The notes beneath the pieces were generated by a model that saw only the letters and a list, made by a program, of their open reading frames with translations, was not told the DNA's origin and did no database searches. Of a DNA stretch of 64,000 nucleotides, positions 17,823 to 25,137 are shown piece after piece. Both the position numbers and the translations under genes were made by a program. Origin of the DNA: Paraburkholderia domus (GTDB lineage: Bacteria > Pseudomonadota > Gammaproteobacteria > Burkholderiales > Burkholderiaceae). Position 1 is the first letter of the stretch, and each line of letters opens with the position of its first letter. The stretch spans positions 1-64,000 of the forward strand of contig NZ_CAJNAT010000005.1 in NCBI RefSeq assembly GCF_905220705.1. Direction: 5' to 3'.

Positions 17823-18681
17823 GCCCTTGATGCCTCGCTGGCTGCGCGGACATTGCAGGCTCAGCCTGTCGCGTGGGGCTGTTTCGGTGCTGCGTATGGG
17901 CACGTCGCGCAAGTCCGCGCCGGTCGTCGTGGACCGGCCATGGTCCGAACCGCCCGGAACGGCGCCCGATGAACTGGCCGCGCAGATCGCCGCGACGCTA
18001 GCCGCAGCCGGCGGCAGCGGACTGCCGGTCTACGCCACCTTCGCGGACAACCTCGTACGCTATTTCATCGTCACGCCGCCGGGCAACAGCGCGCGCATGC
18101 AGGATCTGCGCGCCGCCGCCGAGGTGCGCTTCGTGGTGCTCTACGGCGAATCCGTGGCAGGCTGGCAGCTCGTTGCCGACTGGCAGGCCGGCGCGCCGTT
18201 TCTCGCATGTGCCGTGTCGCGGGGTCTGCATACGGCATTGCAGCTTGCGGTGCGGACAGGGCGCGGCTGCCTTGTATCGGCGAGCCCGAACTTCGTTTGT
18301 GCATGGAATCGCGAGCGGCGCCGTTTCAGCGCCGATGCGTGGCCGGCGACGCTGCACGAGGGCACGCTGACGCTCGGCCTCCTCGCCGGCGGCACTCGGC
18401 CTCGTCTTGCCGCTGTGCGCACGCTCGAACTGCCGGAGGATGCCCCGCCGCTCGAATGGCTGCGCGAACAGGTGGCGCGCGTCGCGTTGCTCGACAATCT
18501 GCCGGCTCCGTCCGTGCTGCATCTTCATGGTCCGTTGCTCGACGCCTGGCAGCCGCGCGTCGCGTCGTCCGGCGGCGCAGGCATGACCGTGCACTGGTGT
18601 GCGGCCGATCATGTCGTGGCTGGACCGGCCAGCATCGGCATGACGGCGGCGCAGCGCGCCGGCAGCGGGGCGACGCCATGA
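17815..18681 (+). CDS. Putative cytoplasmic platform protein in the PilM/GspL-N position
   Basis: A 288-residue Ala/Arg-rich protein without a clear membrane segment or signal peptide. I do not recognise a family from the sequence. Its place after gspE and before a PilN-like protein is where PilM, or the actin-like cytoplasmic half of GspL, is encoded in type IV pilus and type II secretion operons. The length and the alternating beta/alpha pattern (CLVSASPNFVCAWNRERRRF; HEGTLTLGLL) would allow a diverged actin-like fold. It overlaps gspE by 8 bp and the next gene by 4 bp. Function is assigned by position only. Confidence 0.55.
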   Translation: MRKPLMPRWLRGHCRLSLSRGAVSVLRMGTSRKSAPVVVDRPWSEPPGTAPDELAAQIAATLAAAGGSGLPVYATFADNLVRYFIVTPPGNSARMQDLRAAAEVRFVVLYGESVAGWQLVADWQAGAPFLACAVSRGLHTALQLAVRTGRGCLVSASPNFVCAWNRERRRFSADAWPATLHEGTLTLGLLAGGTRPRLAAVRTLELPEDAPPLEWLREQVARVALLDNLPAPSVLHLHGPLLDAWQPRVASSGGAGMTVHWCAADHVVAGPASIGMTAAQRAGSGATP

Positions 18682-19229
18682 AGCGCCTGCACATCGACCT
18701 TGCGCCGTTCAGCGTTCGGCGCCCGCTGTATCGCATGCATCCGGCTGCGCGCTGGCTGGCGCTGGCCGGACTGTTGCTGTGTGTGCTGGCGGGCTTGCGC
18801 GCGCAAAAGCAGTTGACCCGCCTTCACTCGCTCGATCAGGAGGCGATGCACCTCGCGGCGCGCGCGGCGCAATCCGCACGCTCGCTCGTGCGGGTCTCTA
18901 ACGAACCGATCGACGCGAAGCAGGCGAGCGCAATCAATGCGGCCGTGGCCCGCCTCAACCTGCCCTGGGACGACATTCTCAACGCGGTCGAAGCCGCCAC
19001 GCCCCGCGAAGTCGCGCTGTTGTCGATTACGCCAGAACCCGCTCGCGCGCTGCTCAAGATCGAAGCGGAGGGCAGCAGCAGCGACGCAATGATCGCTTAC
19101 CTGAAGGCGCTCGAGCAGCAGCCGCTGTTCGGACGCGTCTATCTGGTCAGGAACGAGCGTGCCCGGGACCAGACAGATGGCGTCATCCGTTTCCAGATCG
19201 AAGCCGAGTGGCGCAGGAGCGGATTGTGA
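18678..19229 (+). CDS. PilN-like / GspL-C-like assembly protein
   Basis: A 183-residue bitopic membrane protein. A short basic cytoplasmic tail (MKRLHIDLAPFSVRRP, recalling the conserved INLLP-type start of PilN) precedes one hydrophobic segment at about residues 26-42 (ARWLALAGLLLCVLAGL). A coiled-coil stretch follows, then a ferredoxin-like periplasmic domain (REVALLSITPE, LKIEAEGSSSDAMIAYLKALEQ). This is the PilN or GspL C-terminal architecture. It overlaps both neighbours by 4 bp (ATGA and GTGA), so the four small platform genes are translationally coupled. Confidence 0.7.
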   Translation: MKRLHIDLAPFSVRRPLYRMHPAARWLALAGLLLCVLAGLRAQKQLTRLHSLDQEAMHLAARAAQSARSLVRVSNEPIDAKQASAINAAVARLNLPWDDILNAVEAATPREVALLSITPEPARALLKIEAEGSSSDAMIAYLKALEQQPLFGRVYLVRNERARDQTDGVIRFQIEAEWRRSGL

Positions 19230-19834
19230 AGCTGCCGGATCTGCCGCATGCCCTGTTAGGGCTGAGCCTTGCGCTAAGACGCTCCAGTGCGGGCGCGCTG
19301 GTCGCCGGCGGGCTCTTGCTGGCGGCCGCTGTCATGTGGTTCGCGCTGCTGCCAGGCCTGTCGGCGCGCATTGTGCAGCAGACGCGCGAGGTGGCGCGCG
19401 CGCGCTCGGCGCCCAAGCCCACGCCGGTCGTTTCGTCATCGACGCTGGCTACCCAGCGGCTGGCGGATTTCTATGCGGCGCTGGGTGACGCAGGGCACAC
19501 CGAACAGATCGTGACCCGGCTGTTCGAGGCCGCCACCGAGGCGGGCATCGTGCTCGACAAGATCGACTACAAACCGGCGCTGGATGCCGCCGGGCGCTTC
19601 GAGAGCTATACGATCGTGCTGCCCGTCAAGGGCGACTATCCAGACCTGCGGCGCTTTTGCGAAAAGGTTCTGCTGACGGTTCCGTACGCCGCGCTCGACG
19701 ACATGCGCTTCAAGCGCACCTCGGCCAACGACCACGTTGTCGAAGCCGGCCTGCGTTTCACGGTCTTCCTGCGGCCTGCCATACCGGCGGCCGCGGGTGC
19801 CGCAGGTGCCGCGGCGAGCGAGGTGCCGCGATGA
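19226..19834 (+). CDS. PilO/GspM-like assembly protein
   Basis: A 202-residue protein with one N-terminal membrane helix (LVAGGLLLAAAVMWFALLPG) followed by a periplasmic alpha/beta domain, matching PilO/GspM. The segment ESYTIVLPVKGDYPDLRRFCEKVL is the typical PilO/GspM core. The GTG start at 19226 is chosen because it overlaps the previous stop (GTGA) and has AGGAG six bases upstream. An in-frame GTG 18 bp earlier is less likely. It should dimerise with the preceding PilN-like protein to form the inner-membrane ring. Confidence 0.7.
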   Translation: MKLPDLPHALLGLSLALRRSSAGALVAGGLLLAAAVMWFALLPGLSARIVQQTREVARARSAPKPTPVVSSSTLATQRLADFYAALGDAGHTEQIVTRLFEAATEAGIVLDKIDYKPALDAAGRFESYTIVLPVKGDYPDLRRFCEKVLLTVPYAALDDMRFKRTSANDHVVEAGLRFTVFLRPAIPAAAGAAGAAASEVPR

Positions 19835-20367
19835 AGGCGATGAAGCGCAGCCACGTCGCGCTGGCGTTCGTCGTCTGCGCCGGCGTGCTCCTGTTTGCGG
19901 ACCGCAATCCGGCGAACCAGATCGTTGAAGCCGCGCCGCGCACCAGCAGACCTGACGCGACGCGGGCTGCCGGCTCAGGCGCCGCGGCGGGCGTCAGCAT
20001 TGCGGCACTGCGTGCACGCGCCGACCTGTTCGGCTCCGATCATGGTGAACACCATGATCTGTTCGGCAGCCAATCGTGGGCCCCGCCGTTGCCATCGCTG
20101 GCGCCGGCGCATGCGGAGGTGCCCCCGCTGCCGCCGTTGCCGCCGTCGTCGTCGGCGCCCGGTTTGCCCTTCACCTATCTCGGCAAGAAGGCGGCGGACG
20201 GCCGCTGGGAAGTGTATCTGGCGAGTGGGGACGAGACGGTGATCGTGAGTGAGCAGACCGTCATCGGCGCGACCTATCGTGTCGACGCGATCAAGCCGCC
20301 CACCATGACGCTCGTCTACTTGCCCCTGAAACTGGTCCAGACCCTGGACATCGGCAGCGCTGATTGA
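19831..20367 (+). CDS. PilP/GspC-like protein linking platform to secretin
   Basis: A 178-residue protein with one N-terminal hydrophobic segment (VALAFVVCAGVLLFA), a Pro/Ala-rich linker (about residues 80-112), and a small beta domain (LPFTYLGKKAADGRWEVYLASG) that closely resembles the HR domain of GspC and the PilP fold. In both families this domain contacts the N0 domain of the secretin, encoded by the very next gene. There is no PDZ domain, so the protein is nearer PilP than full GspC. The ATG overlaps the upstream stop. Confidence 0.68.
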   Translation: MKAMKRSHVALAFVVCAGVLLFADRNPANQIVEAAPRTSRPDATRAAGSGAAAGVSIAALRARADLFGSDHGEHHDLFGSQSWAPPLPSLAPAHAEVPPLPPLPPSSSAPGLPFTYLGKKAADGRWEVYLASGDETVIVSEQTVIGATYRVDAIKPPTMTLVYLPLKLVQTLDIGSAD

Positions 20368-20399
20368 CCGGCGCGCTGCGAGGAAACGAATCGTTCCAC

Positions 20400-22841
20400 A
20401 TGCAACTCTCCCTCCAATGCAAACTCCGCGAAATCGCGCGGTTCATCGTGTTGCCGGTGCTTCTGACCGGCTGCGCGGCGCAACAGGCCTTTCGCGACGG
20501 CCAGAACTTCGTCGCCGAGGGCAAGACCGATGAAGGGCTGGCCAAGTTGCAGGAGGCGGTCACGCGGGAGCCGCGCGACGCGCAATATCGTTCGAGCTGG
20601 CTGGCGGCGCGCGAAAACGCGCTCGTGCGTTACGACGAGCAGGGCGACCGCCTTGCCGGCAGCGGTGCGCGCGAGGCTGCACGCAAGTCCTACCAGCATG
20701 CGCTTACCATCGACCCCGCCGACGAACGCGCGCTGACCGGGCTGGCCGCGCTCGACAGCGCGGCACGTCTGGATGCCCTGGTCGATCGCGCGCAGGCCTT
20801 GGCCGCGAAAAAGGACAGCGACGGTGCGCGCCGTCTGCTCGCCCAGGTGTTGACCGAGGTGCCGGCGCAGCCGCGCGCCCTGGCGCTGCAGCGCAAGCTG
20901 ACTGGCGACGCGGGTGTGTCGAGCGTCGAGGCGGCACTGGCGAGCGCCTACCGCAAGCCGATTCGCATCGATTTCAAGGACGCCACGCTGAAGCAGGTGT
21001 TTGAGGTCATCTCGCGTACCTCGGGGCTGAACTTCCTGTTCGACAAGGACGTGAGGACGGACCAGCGTACGTCGATTTTTCTCAGGAGCAGCACCATCGA
21101 GGCGGCCGTGCGCTACGTGCTGGCAACCAATCAGCTCGCGCAGCAGGTGCTCGACGAGAACACGGTGCTGATCTACCCGGCCACGCCGGCCAAGCTGAAG
21201 GACTACCAGGAACTGGCGGTGCGTACCTTCTTCCTCTCGAACGCCGAGGCGAAGACGGTTGCCAACACGCTCAAGACCATCGTCAAGTCGCACGACATCG
21301 TCGTCGACGAGAAGCTCAACATGGTGATCGTGCGTGACACGCCCGAGGCCATCAAGATGGCCGAGAAGCTCGTCGCGCTCGAGGACGTTGCAGAGCCGGA
21401 AGTGATGCTCGAGGTCGAGGTACTGGAGGTACAGCGCGACAATACACAGGACCTCGGCATCCAGTGGCCGAACTCGGTGACGTTCACGCCGCTGCCGGCC
21501 GGCAGCGTGCTCGGTTCCGCGAGCAGCACGGTCGGCAGCACGGTGGGAACACTCGGAACGCCGTCCACCGGAAGCGGCGCGTCGCCTTCCCTGTTGCTTA
21601 GCGATCTGCTGCACCAGACTTCCCGCACCGTAGGTGTTTCGTCGATGCAGGCCACGCTGAACGCGAGCCTCGTGGATTCCACCGCCAAGTTGCTGACCAA
21701 CCCGCGTATCCGTGTGCGCAACCACGAGAAGGCCAAGATCCTGATCGGCGAGCGCGTGCCGAACATCACGTCGACGGCGACCTCGACCGGCTTCGTTTCG
21801 CAATCGGTCAACTACCTCGACATCGGCCTGACCCTGAACGTAGAACCGACCATCTACCTCGACGACACGGTCGGCATCAAGGTAGCGCTCGAGGTCAGTA
21901 GCCTGCTCAATCAGGTTACCGGGACCTCCGGCACGACTGCCTACGAAATCGGCACGCGTACTGCCAGCACCGTGCTGCAATTGAAGAACGGCGAGACTGA
22001 CGTGCTTGCCGGTCTGATCGACAGTCAGGAGCGCACCTCGGGTAACAAGCTGCCCGGCCTCGGCCAGCTGCCGGTCCTCGGCCGGCTGTTCGGGGCGACC
22101 ACGGACGACGACAAGAAGACGGAAATCGTCCTGTCGATCACGCCGCATCTGGTTCGCAACATTCAGCGTCCGGATGCCGGTCTTGCCTACTTCACGGCCG
22201 GCACGGAATCGAACATGCGGAGCATGATTCAGTCGAATGGGCTCGCCTCCACTTCCTCGAGCGCTTCGACAAGCGCGTCGTCCGGAACCGCCACCATTGC
22301 CGCCCCGAGTTTGCCGTCGAACTATCCGCAAAGCGGGGCGAATGGCGCAAACGGCATGACGGGCGGCCTCGCCGCGGGCAGCGCAATTGATCCGGACGTA
22401 GGCGGCGCTGCGCCCGGCGCAGGCACGGCCCAGATGACGATCCAGGGGCCGCCGCAGGTCAAGGTGGGCGATTCGCTCACGGTGGCGCTGCTGATGCAGG
22501 CCGACCAGCCCGTGACCAGCGTGCCCGCGACCGTCAGTTTCGACAGCACGAAGCTGCAGTTCACCGGCGTGACCGAAGGCGACTTCCTGAAGCAGGGCGG
22601 CGCGCCGACCAGCTTTTCCAGCCGCGTGGGCCAGAACGGCCAGTTGACCGTGGCCGACACGGTCGCGGGCGGAGCCGGCGCATCCGCGCAGGCTACCTTC
22701 GCCGTGCTGAGTTTCAAGGTGCTGGCGCCGGCCGCACAGACCGCGATCCAGGTGCAGCCCGGTGCGCTTGTCGGCGTGGGCGGCGTCCCCGTCACGATGG
22801 TGCCGCCGTCACCGTACGACTTCGGGATCCTGGCCCGATGA
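20400..22841 (+). CDS. gspD: Type II secretin GspD, lipoprotein with C-terminal cohesin-like domain
   Basis: Outer-membrane secretin of 813 residues. The ATG at 20400 gives a lipoprotein signal with lipobox LLTGC (Cys25). An in-frame TTG at 20364 gives an unusual longer leader and is less likely, although the AGGAAA site sits between the two. Residues 30-170 form TPR-like helices, an STN/N0-type domain starts near 187 (IDFKDATLKQVFEVIS), and N1 follows (VRTFFLSNAEAKTVANTL). The secretin core runs about 335-585, with EVMLEVEVLEVQRD and LPGLGQLPVLGRLFG. After a Ser/Gly-rich linker, residues 675-810 resemble a cohesin domain (VGDSLTVALLMQADQPV). Self-lipidation could replace a GspS pilotin, none being encoded here. 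Confidence 0.92.
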   Translation: MQLSLQCKLREIARFIVLPVLLTGCAAQQAFRDGQNFVAEGKTDEGLAKLQEAVTREPRDAQYRSSWLAARENALVRYDEQGDRLAGSGAREAARKSYQHALTIDPADERALTGLAALDSAARLDALVDRAQALAAKKDSDGARRLLAQVLTEVPAQPRALALQRKLTGDAGVSSVEAALASAYRKPIRIDFKDATLKQVFEVISRTSGLNFLFDKDVRTDQRTSIFLRSSTIEAAVRYVLATNQLAQQVLDENTVLIYPATPAKLKDYQELAVRTFFLSNAEAKTVANTLKTIVKSHDIVVDEKLNMVIVRDTPEAIKMAEKLVALEDVAEPEVMLEVEVLEVQRDNTQDLGIQWPNSVTFTPLPAGSVLGSASSTVGSTVGTLGTPSTGSGASPSLLLSDLLHQTSRTVGVSSMQATLNASLVDSTAKLLTNPRIRVRNHEKAKILIGERVPNITSTATSTGFVSQSVNYLDIGLTLNVEPTIYLDDTVGIKVALEVSSLLNQVTGTSGTTAYEIGTRTASTVLQLKNGETDVLAGLIDSQERTSGNKLPGLGQLPVLGRLFGATTDDDKKTEIVLSITPHLVRNIQRPDAGLAYFTAGTESNMRSMIQSNGLASTSSSASTSASSGTATIAAPSLPSNYPQSGANGANGMTGGLAAGSAIDPDVGGAAPGAGTAQMTIQGPPQVKVGDSLTVALLMQADQPVTSVPATVSFDSTKLQFTGVTEGDFLKQGGAPTSFSSRVGQNGQLTVADTVAGGAGASAQATFAVLSFKVLAPAAQTAIQVQPGALVGVGGVPVTMVPPSPYDFGILAR

Positions 22842-23353
22842 CGAGCGGCGAGAGGCACGGCGTATTCGGTTGCAGGCGCGCCGGCGGCGCGGGCGGTTTT
22901 ACGCTGATCGAGCTGCTGGTCACTCTCGCCATTCTGGGCGTGCTCGCCTGTATGACCGTACCCGTGGCGCAGGTGATGCGTCAGCGCGAACGGGAGCAGG
23001 ACTTGCGCGTGGCGCTGCGTGAAATACGCGGCGGCATCGACGCTTATCAGGCCGCGAGCAAGGAAGGGCGCGTGGCCAAGGAGGCGGGCGCCAGCGGCTA
23101 TCCGCCCAGCCTGGGCCTGCTGGTCGACGGCGTGCCGGATCAGACCGATCCGAAGGGGCACAAGCTGTACTTCCTGCGCCGCATCCCGCGCGATCCGATG
23201 AACTACAACGCCGAGCTCGGCGATGCGGCCACGTGGGGCAAGCGCAGCTACGCGAGCGAGGCGGACGACCCGCAGGAAGGCGACGACGTGTACGACGTCT
23301 ACTCGACCTCCACGGGCGTCGGACTCAATGGCATTCCCTACCGGAAATGGTGA
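22838..23353 (+). CDS. Type II secretion pseudopilin (GspG/GspH-like)
   Basis: A 171-residue pseudopilin. A basic 19-residue leader ends in a prepilin site G|FTLIELLVTLAILGVLA with Glu5 present. The globular part contains YPPSLGLLVDGVPDQTDPKG and FLRRIPRDPM, a GspG-like pattern with an insertion that packs like a minor pseudopilin. The ATG overlaps the secretin stop. Its exact place in the pseudopilus (major versus tip) cannot be decided from the sequence. Confidence 0.85.
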   Translation: MTSGERHGVFGCRRAGGAGGFTLIELLVTLAILGVLACMTVPVAQVMRQREREQDLRVALREIRGGIDAYQAASKEGRVAKEAGASGYPPSLGLLVDGVPDQTDPKGHKLYFLRRIPRDPMNYNAELGDAATWGKRSYASEADDPQEGDDVYDVYSTSTGVGLNGIPYRKW

Positions 23354-23357
23354 CTCG

Positions 23358-23741
23358 ATGAAAGGGCGCTTGCGTACAGCCGGCTTCACGCTGATTGAGC
23401 TGCTGATCGTACTGGCGGTGATCGCGTTGATGCTGACGCTGGCGTTGCCGGAGTATTTCCATTCGATCGACGCGTCGAAGGAGAAAATCCTGTCGGAAAA
23501 CCTGCACGTGACCCGCGACGCCATCGACAGGTTCTACGGCGACATAGGGCGGTATCCAGAGTCGCTGCAAGAACTCGTGGATAAGCACTACCTCCGGTCG
23601 CTGCCTGTCGATCCGATCGCAGACAGCACGACGGCCTGGCACATCGTTCCCCCGGACGAGCAGTTTCCCGGCAACGTCTACGACATCAAGAGCGGTGCCC
23701 AGGGTACGGATCGCGACGGACAGCCGTACGAGGCTCGCTAG
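23358..23741 (+). CDS. Type II secretion pseudopilin
   Basis: A 127-residue pseudopilin with a very short leader (MKGRLRTAG), the cleavage site G|FTLIELLIVLAVIALMLTLALP with Glu5, and a GspG-like globular part (YPESLQELVDKHYLRSLPVDPI). It lies 4 bp after the previous pseudopilin gene. I chose the ATG at 23358 because it gives the canonical short leader. The frame is open further upstream only through the preceding gene. Confidence 0.87.
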   Translation: MKGRLRTAGFTLIELLIVLAVIALMLTLALPEYFHSIDASKEKILSENLHVTRDAIDRFYGDIGRYPESLQELVDKHYLRSLPVDPIADSTTAWHIVPPDEQFPGNVYDIKSGAQGTDRDGQPYEAR

Positions 23742-23743
23742 AC

Positions 23744-24283
23744 ATGCGAATCGGCAGCCGCAGGCGGCATAGGAAGCAAGGGGGCTACGCGTATCTGGCG
23801 CTGATGATCCTGATCGCCATCATTGGCGTGGCCGCTGCCGCCGGAGCCCAGCTCGGCGCGATCTATCAGCGGCGAATGGCCGAAGAGAATCTGCTCGCCA
23901 TCGGCGGCGAATTCCAGCGGGCGCTGTTGAGCTATGCCGCGGCCACGCCCTTGGGTCAAGCGACGCAGCCCCGTACGTTCGACGATCTTCTGCGCGATCA
24001 GCGCTACCCGAACGTGGTGCGCCACTTGCGCAAGCTTTACTTGGACCCGATGACGGGCAAGGCGGACTGGGTGCTGGTCAAATCACCCGACGGACAGACT
24101 ATCGTGGGCATACACAGTGCGTCGAACGCGCATCCGATCAAGATCGCGAATTTTACGGGGGATTTTCAGGGGTTCAACGATAAGCATAGCTATGCAGGCT
24201 GGGTGTTCGTCGCTCGTCTGCCTTTGCTAACGTCAGGCCAGAGGCCGTCAAACAGTCAGGCATTGAGTTCCCCGTCTCCCTGA
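23744..24283 (+). CDS. Minor pseudopilin lacking Glu5, possible tip protein
   Basis: A 179-residue protein with a basic leader ending RKQGG, then a hydrophobic helix YAYLALMILIAIIGVAAAAGA. It has the prepilin cleavage context but no Glu at position 5, which among type II pseudopilins is the mark of GspK, the tip subunit that caps the filament. It is much shorter than GspK (about 300 residues) and lacks the large alpha-domain. The globular part (FDDLLRDQRYPNVVRHLRKLYLDPMTGKADWVLV) is like that of pseudopilins reported in pilus-like secretion loci. It starts 3 bp after the preceding gene and is the last gene of the operon. Confidence 0.72.
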   Translation: MRIGSRRRHRKQGGYAYLALMILIAIIGVAAAAGAQLGAIYQRRMAEENLLAIGGEFQRALLSYAAATPLGQATQPRTFDDLLRDQRYPNVVRHLRKLYLDPMTGKADWVLVKSPDGQTIVGIHSASNAHPIKIANFTGDFQGFNDKHSYAGWVFVARLPLLTSGQRPSNSQALSSPSP

Positions 24284-24313
24284 AGTCCGTGAACGACGAC
24301 GGTGGGACTCCCG

Positions 24314-24341
24314 CGCGAAGTAGGCTCGCACCTACTTCGCG
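24314..24341. terminator. Strong hairpin at end of the secretion operon
   Basis: An 11-bp perfect stem around a 6-base loop (core GCGAAGTAGG / CCTACTTCGC) lies 30 bp after the last secretion gene and overlaps the stop codon of the convergent small gene. No T-run follows on the plus strand, so intrinsic termination is uncertain. It may act as an mRNA 3'-end barrier for both converging transcripts. Confidence 0.5.
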
Positions 24342-24688
24342 GTCCTTCTGACTTCAATCTTGTCGCGCGGGGGGAGGCTTGCCAGGATTTTTTCCATTCG
24401 AGCTTCGTCGGCCGAAATAGCGGCGTCGATACGCGGATCGAAGGTGCAATCGAGTCGGACACAGGCAAGGTTAAGCGCACGCGTAATTTCGTCGATCATT
24501 TCCTGAATGGATTCGCTGTGCTTATGCTCGCGAAGTGCGACACGCAGATCGTCCAGCTTGCGCGTGAGCAGTGGCACGACCACGATGCGAACTACCATTC
24601 GCTGGTCCCTTTTTGCTGGATCGAATGTGGCGCACGCTTTGGAAAGCGCGGTCAGTTCATATTCTTTTAACAAAGCGGTGCTGGTCAT
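24332..24688 (-). CDS. Small hypothetical protein
   Basis: An 118-residue protein, largely helical and charged, with no signal peptide or membrane segment (ELTALSKACATFDPAKRDQR; LTRKLDDLRVALREHKHSESIQEM). I do not recognise a family. It converges on the secretion operon, and its stop lies inside the hairpin there. The base composition is lower in GC than the secretion genes. No strong ribosome site precedes the ATG, so the start is uncertain. Confidence 0.45.
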   Translation of the reverse strand: MTSTALLKEYELTALSKACATFDPAKRDQRMVVRIVVVPLLTRKLDDLRVALREHKHSESIQEMIDEITRALNLACVRLDCTFDPRIDAAISADEARMEKILASLPPRDKIEVRRTAK

Positions 24689-24734
24689 GGTGATTCGGGC
24701 GTTGTGCGGGAGCGATTTTTCGAATGAAAAAATA

Positions 24735-24759
24735 GCGTCGTGCTAACTAAGCACGACGC
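24735..24759 (-). terminator. Rho-independent terminator of the chemoreceptor operon
   Basis: GCGTCGTGCT-N5-AGCACGACGC is a perfect 10-bp stem. On the minus strand it is followed by TATTTTTTC, giving a textbook intrinsic terminator 70 bp after the stop of the small gene at 24829. Confidence 0.88.
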
Positions 24760-24828
24760 CAAAACGTTCTGACTCGGGGCGAATCGGAACGTGAGAGACA
24801 GTGCGATATTGCGGGTTCTGACTAGACG

Positions 24829-25125
24829 CTACCGATGAGCCGCGCTTCGCGCATGCAACATATTCAGCAGGGCATTTGTCTGAGCCAACAGCATTGAGTG
24901 GTATTCCGCAGGCAGAGGTACATCGTCCATGAGCGACATGGTCCTTTCAACCTCATGCCGAAATGACTTTGTGATCTTCGCGCACTGAGCCGCTGTGAGG
25001 TGTGGGAATGTGGCGTCAAGGAAATTGCCCATCACCACGATCTGCGCGCCGAAACTGGAAATAGTCTCGCTGTTGGACGCGACAAGGGTAGTGAGTGATT
25101 TCAGAAGCGCGTTGGTATTCTTCAA
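24829..25125 (-). CDS. Small hypothetical protein coupled to chemoreceptor
   Basis: A 98-residue helical protein (TLVASNSETISSFGAQIVVMGNFLD; LTAAQCAKITKSFRHEVERTMSLMDD) without signal or membrane segment. The start is a TTG with AGGAG nine bases upstream, and that AGGAG overlaps the stop codon region of the chemoreceptor gene, so the two are translationally coupled. A strong terminator follows. I do not recognise the family. The tight pairing suggests a role linked to that receptor. Confidence 0.6.
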   Translation of the reverse strand: MKNTNALLKSLTTLVASNSETISSFGAQIVVMGNFLDATFPHLTAAQCAKITKSFRHEVERTMSLMDDVPLPAEYHSMLLAQTNALLNMLHARSAAHR

Positions 25126-25137
25126 AACCAGAACTCC

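Noticed and set aside
20316..22331. 671-codon open frame on the minus strand
   Set aside because: Mirror of the secretin gene, Arg/Gly-rich, no recognisable domain.
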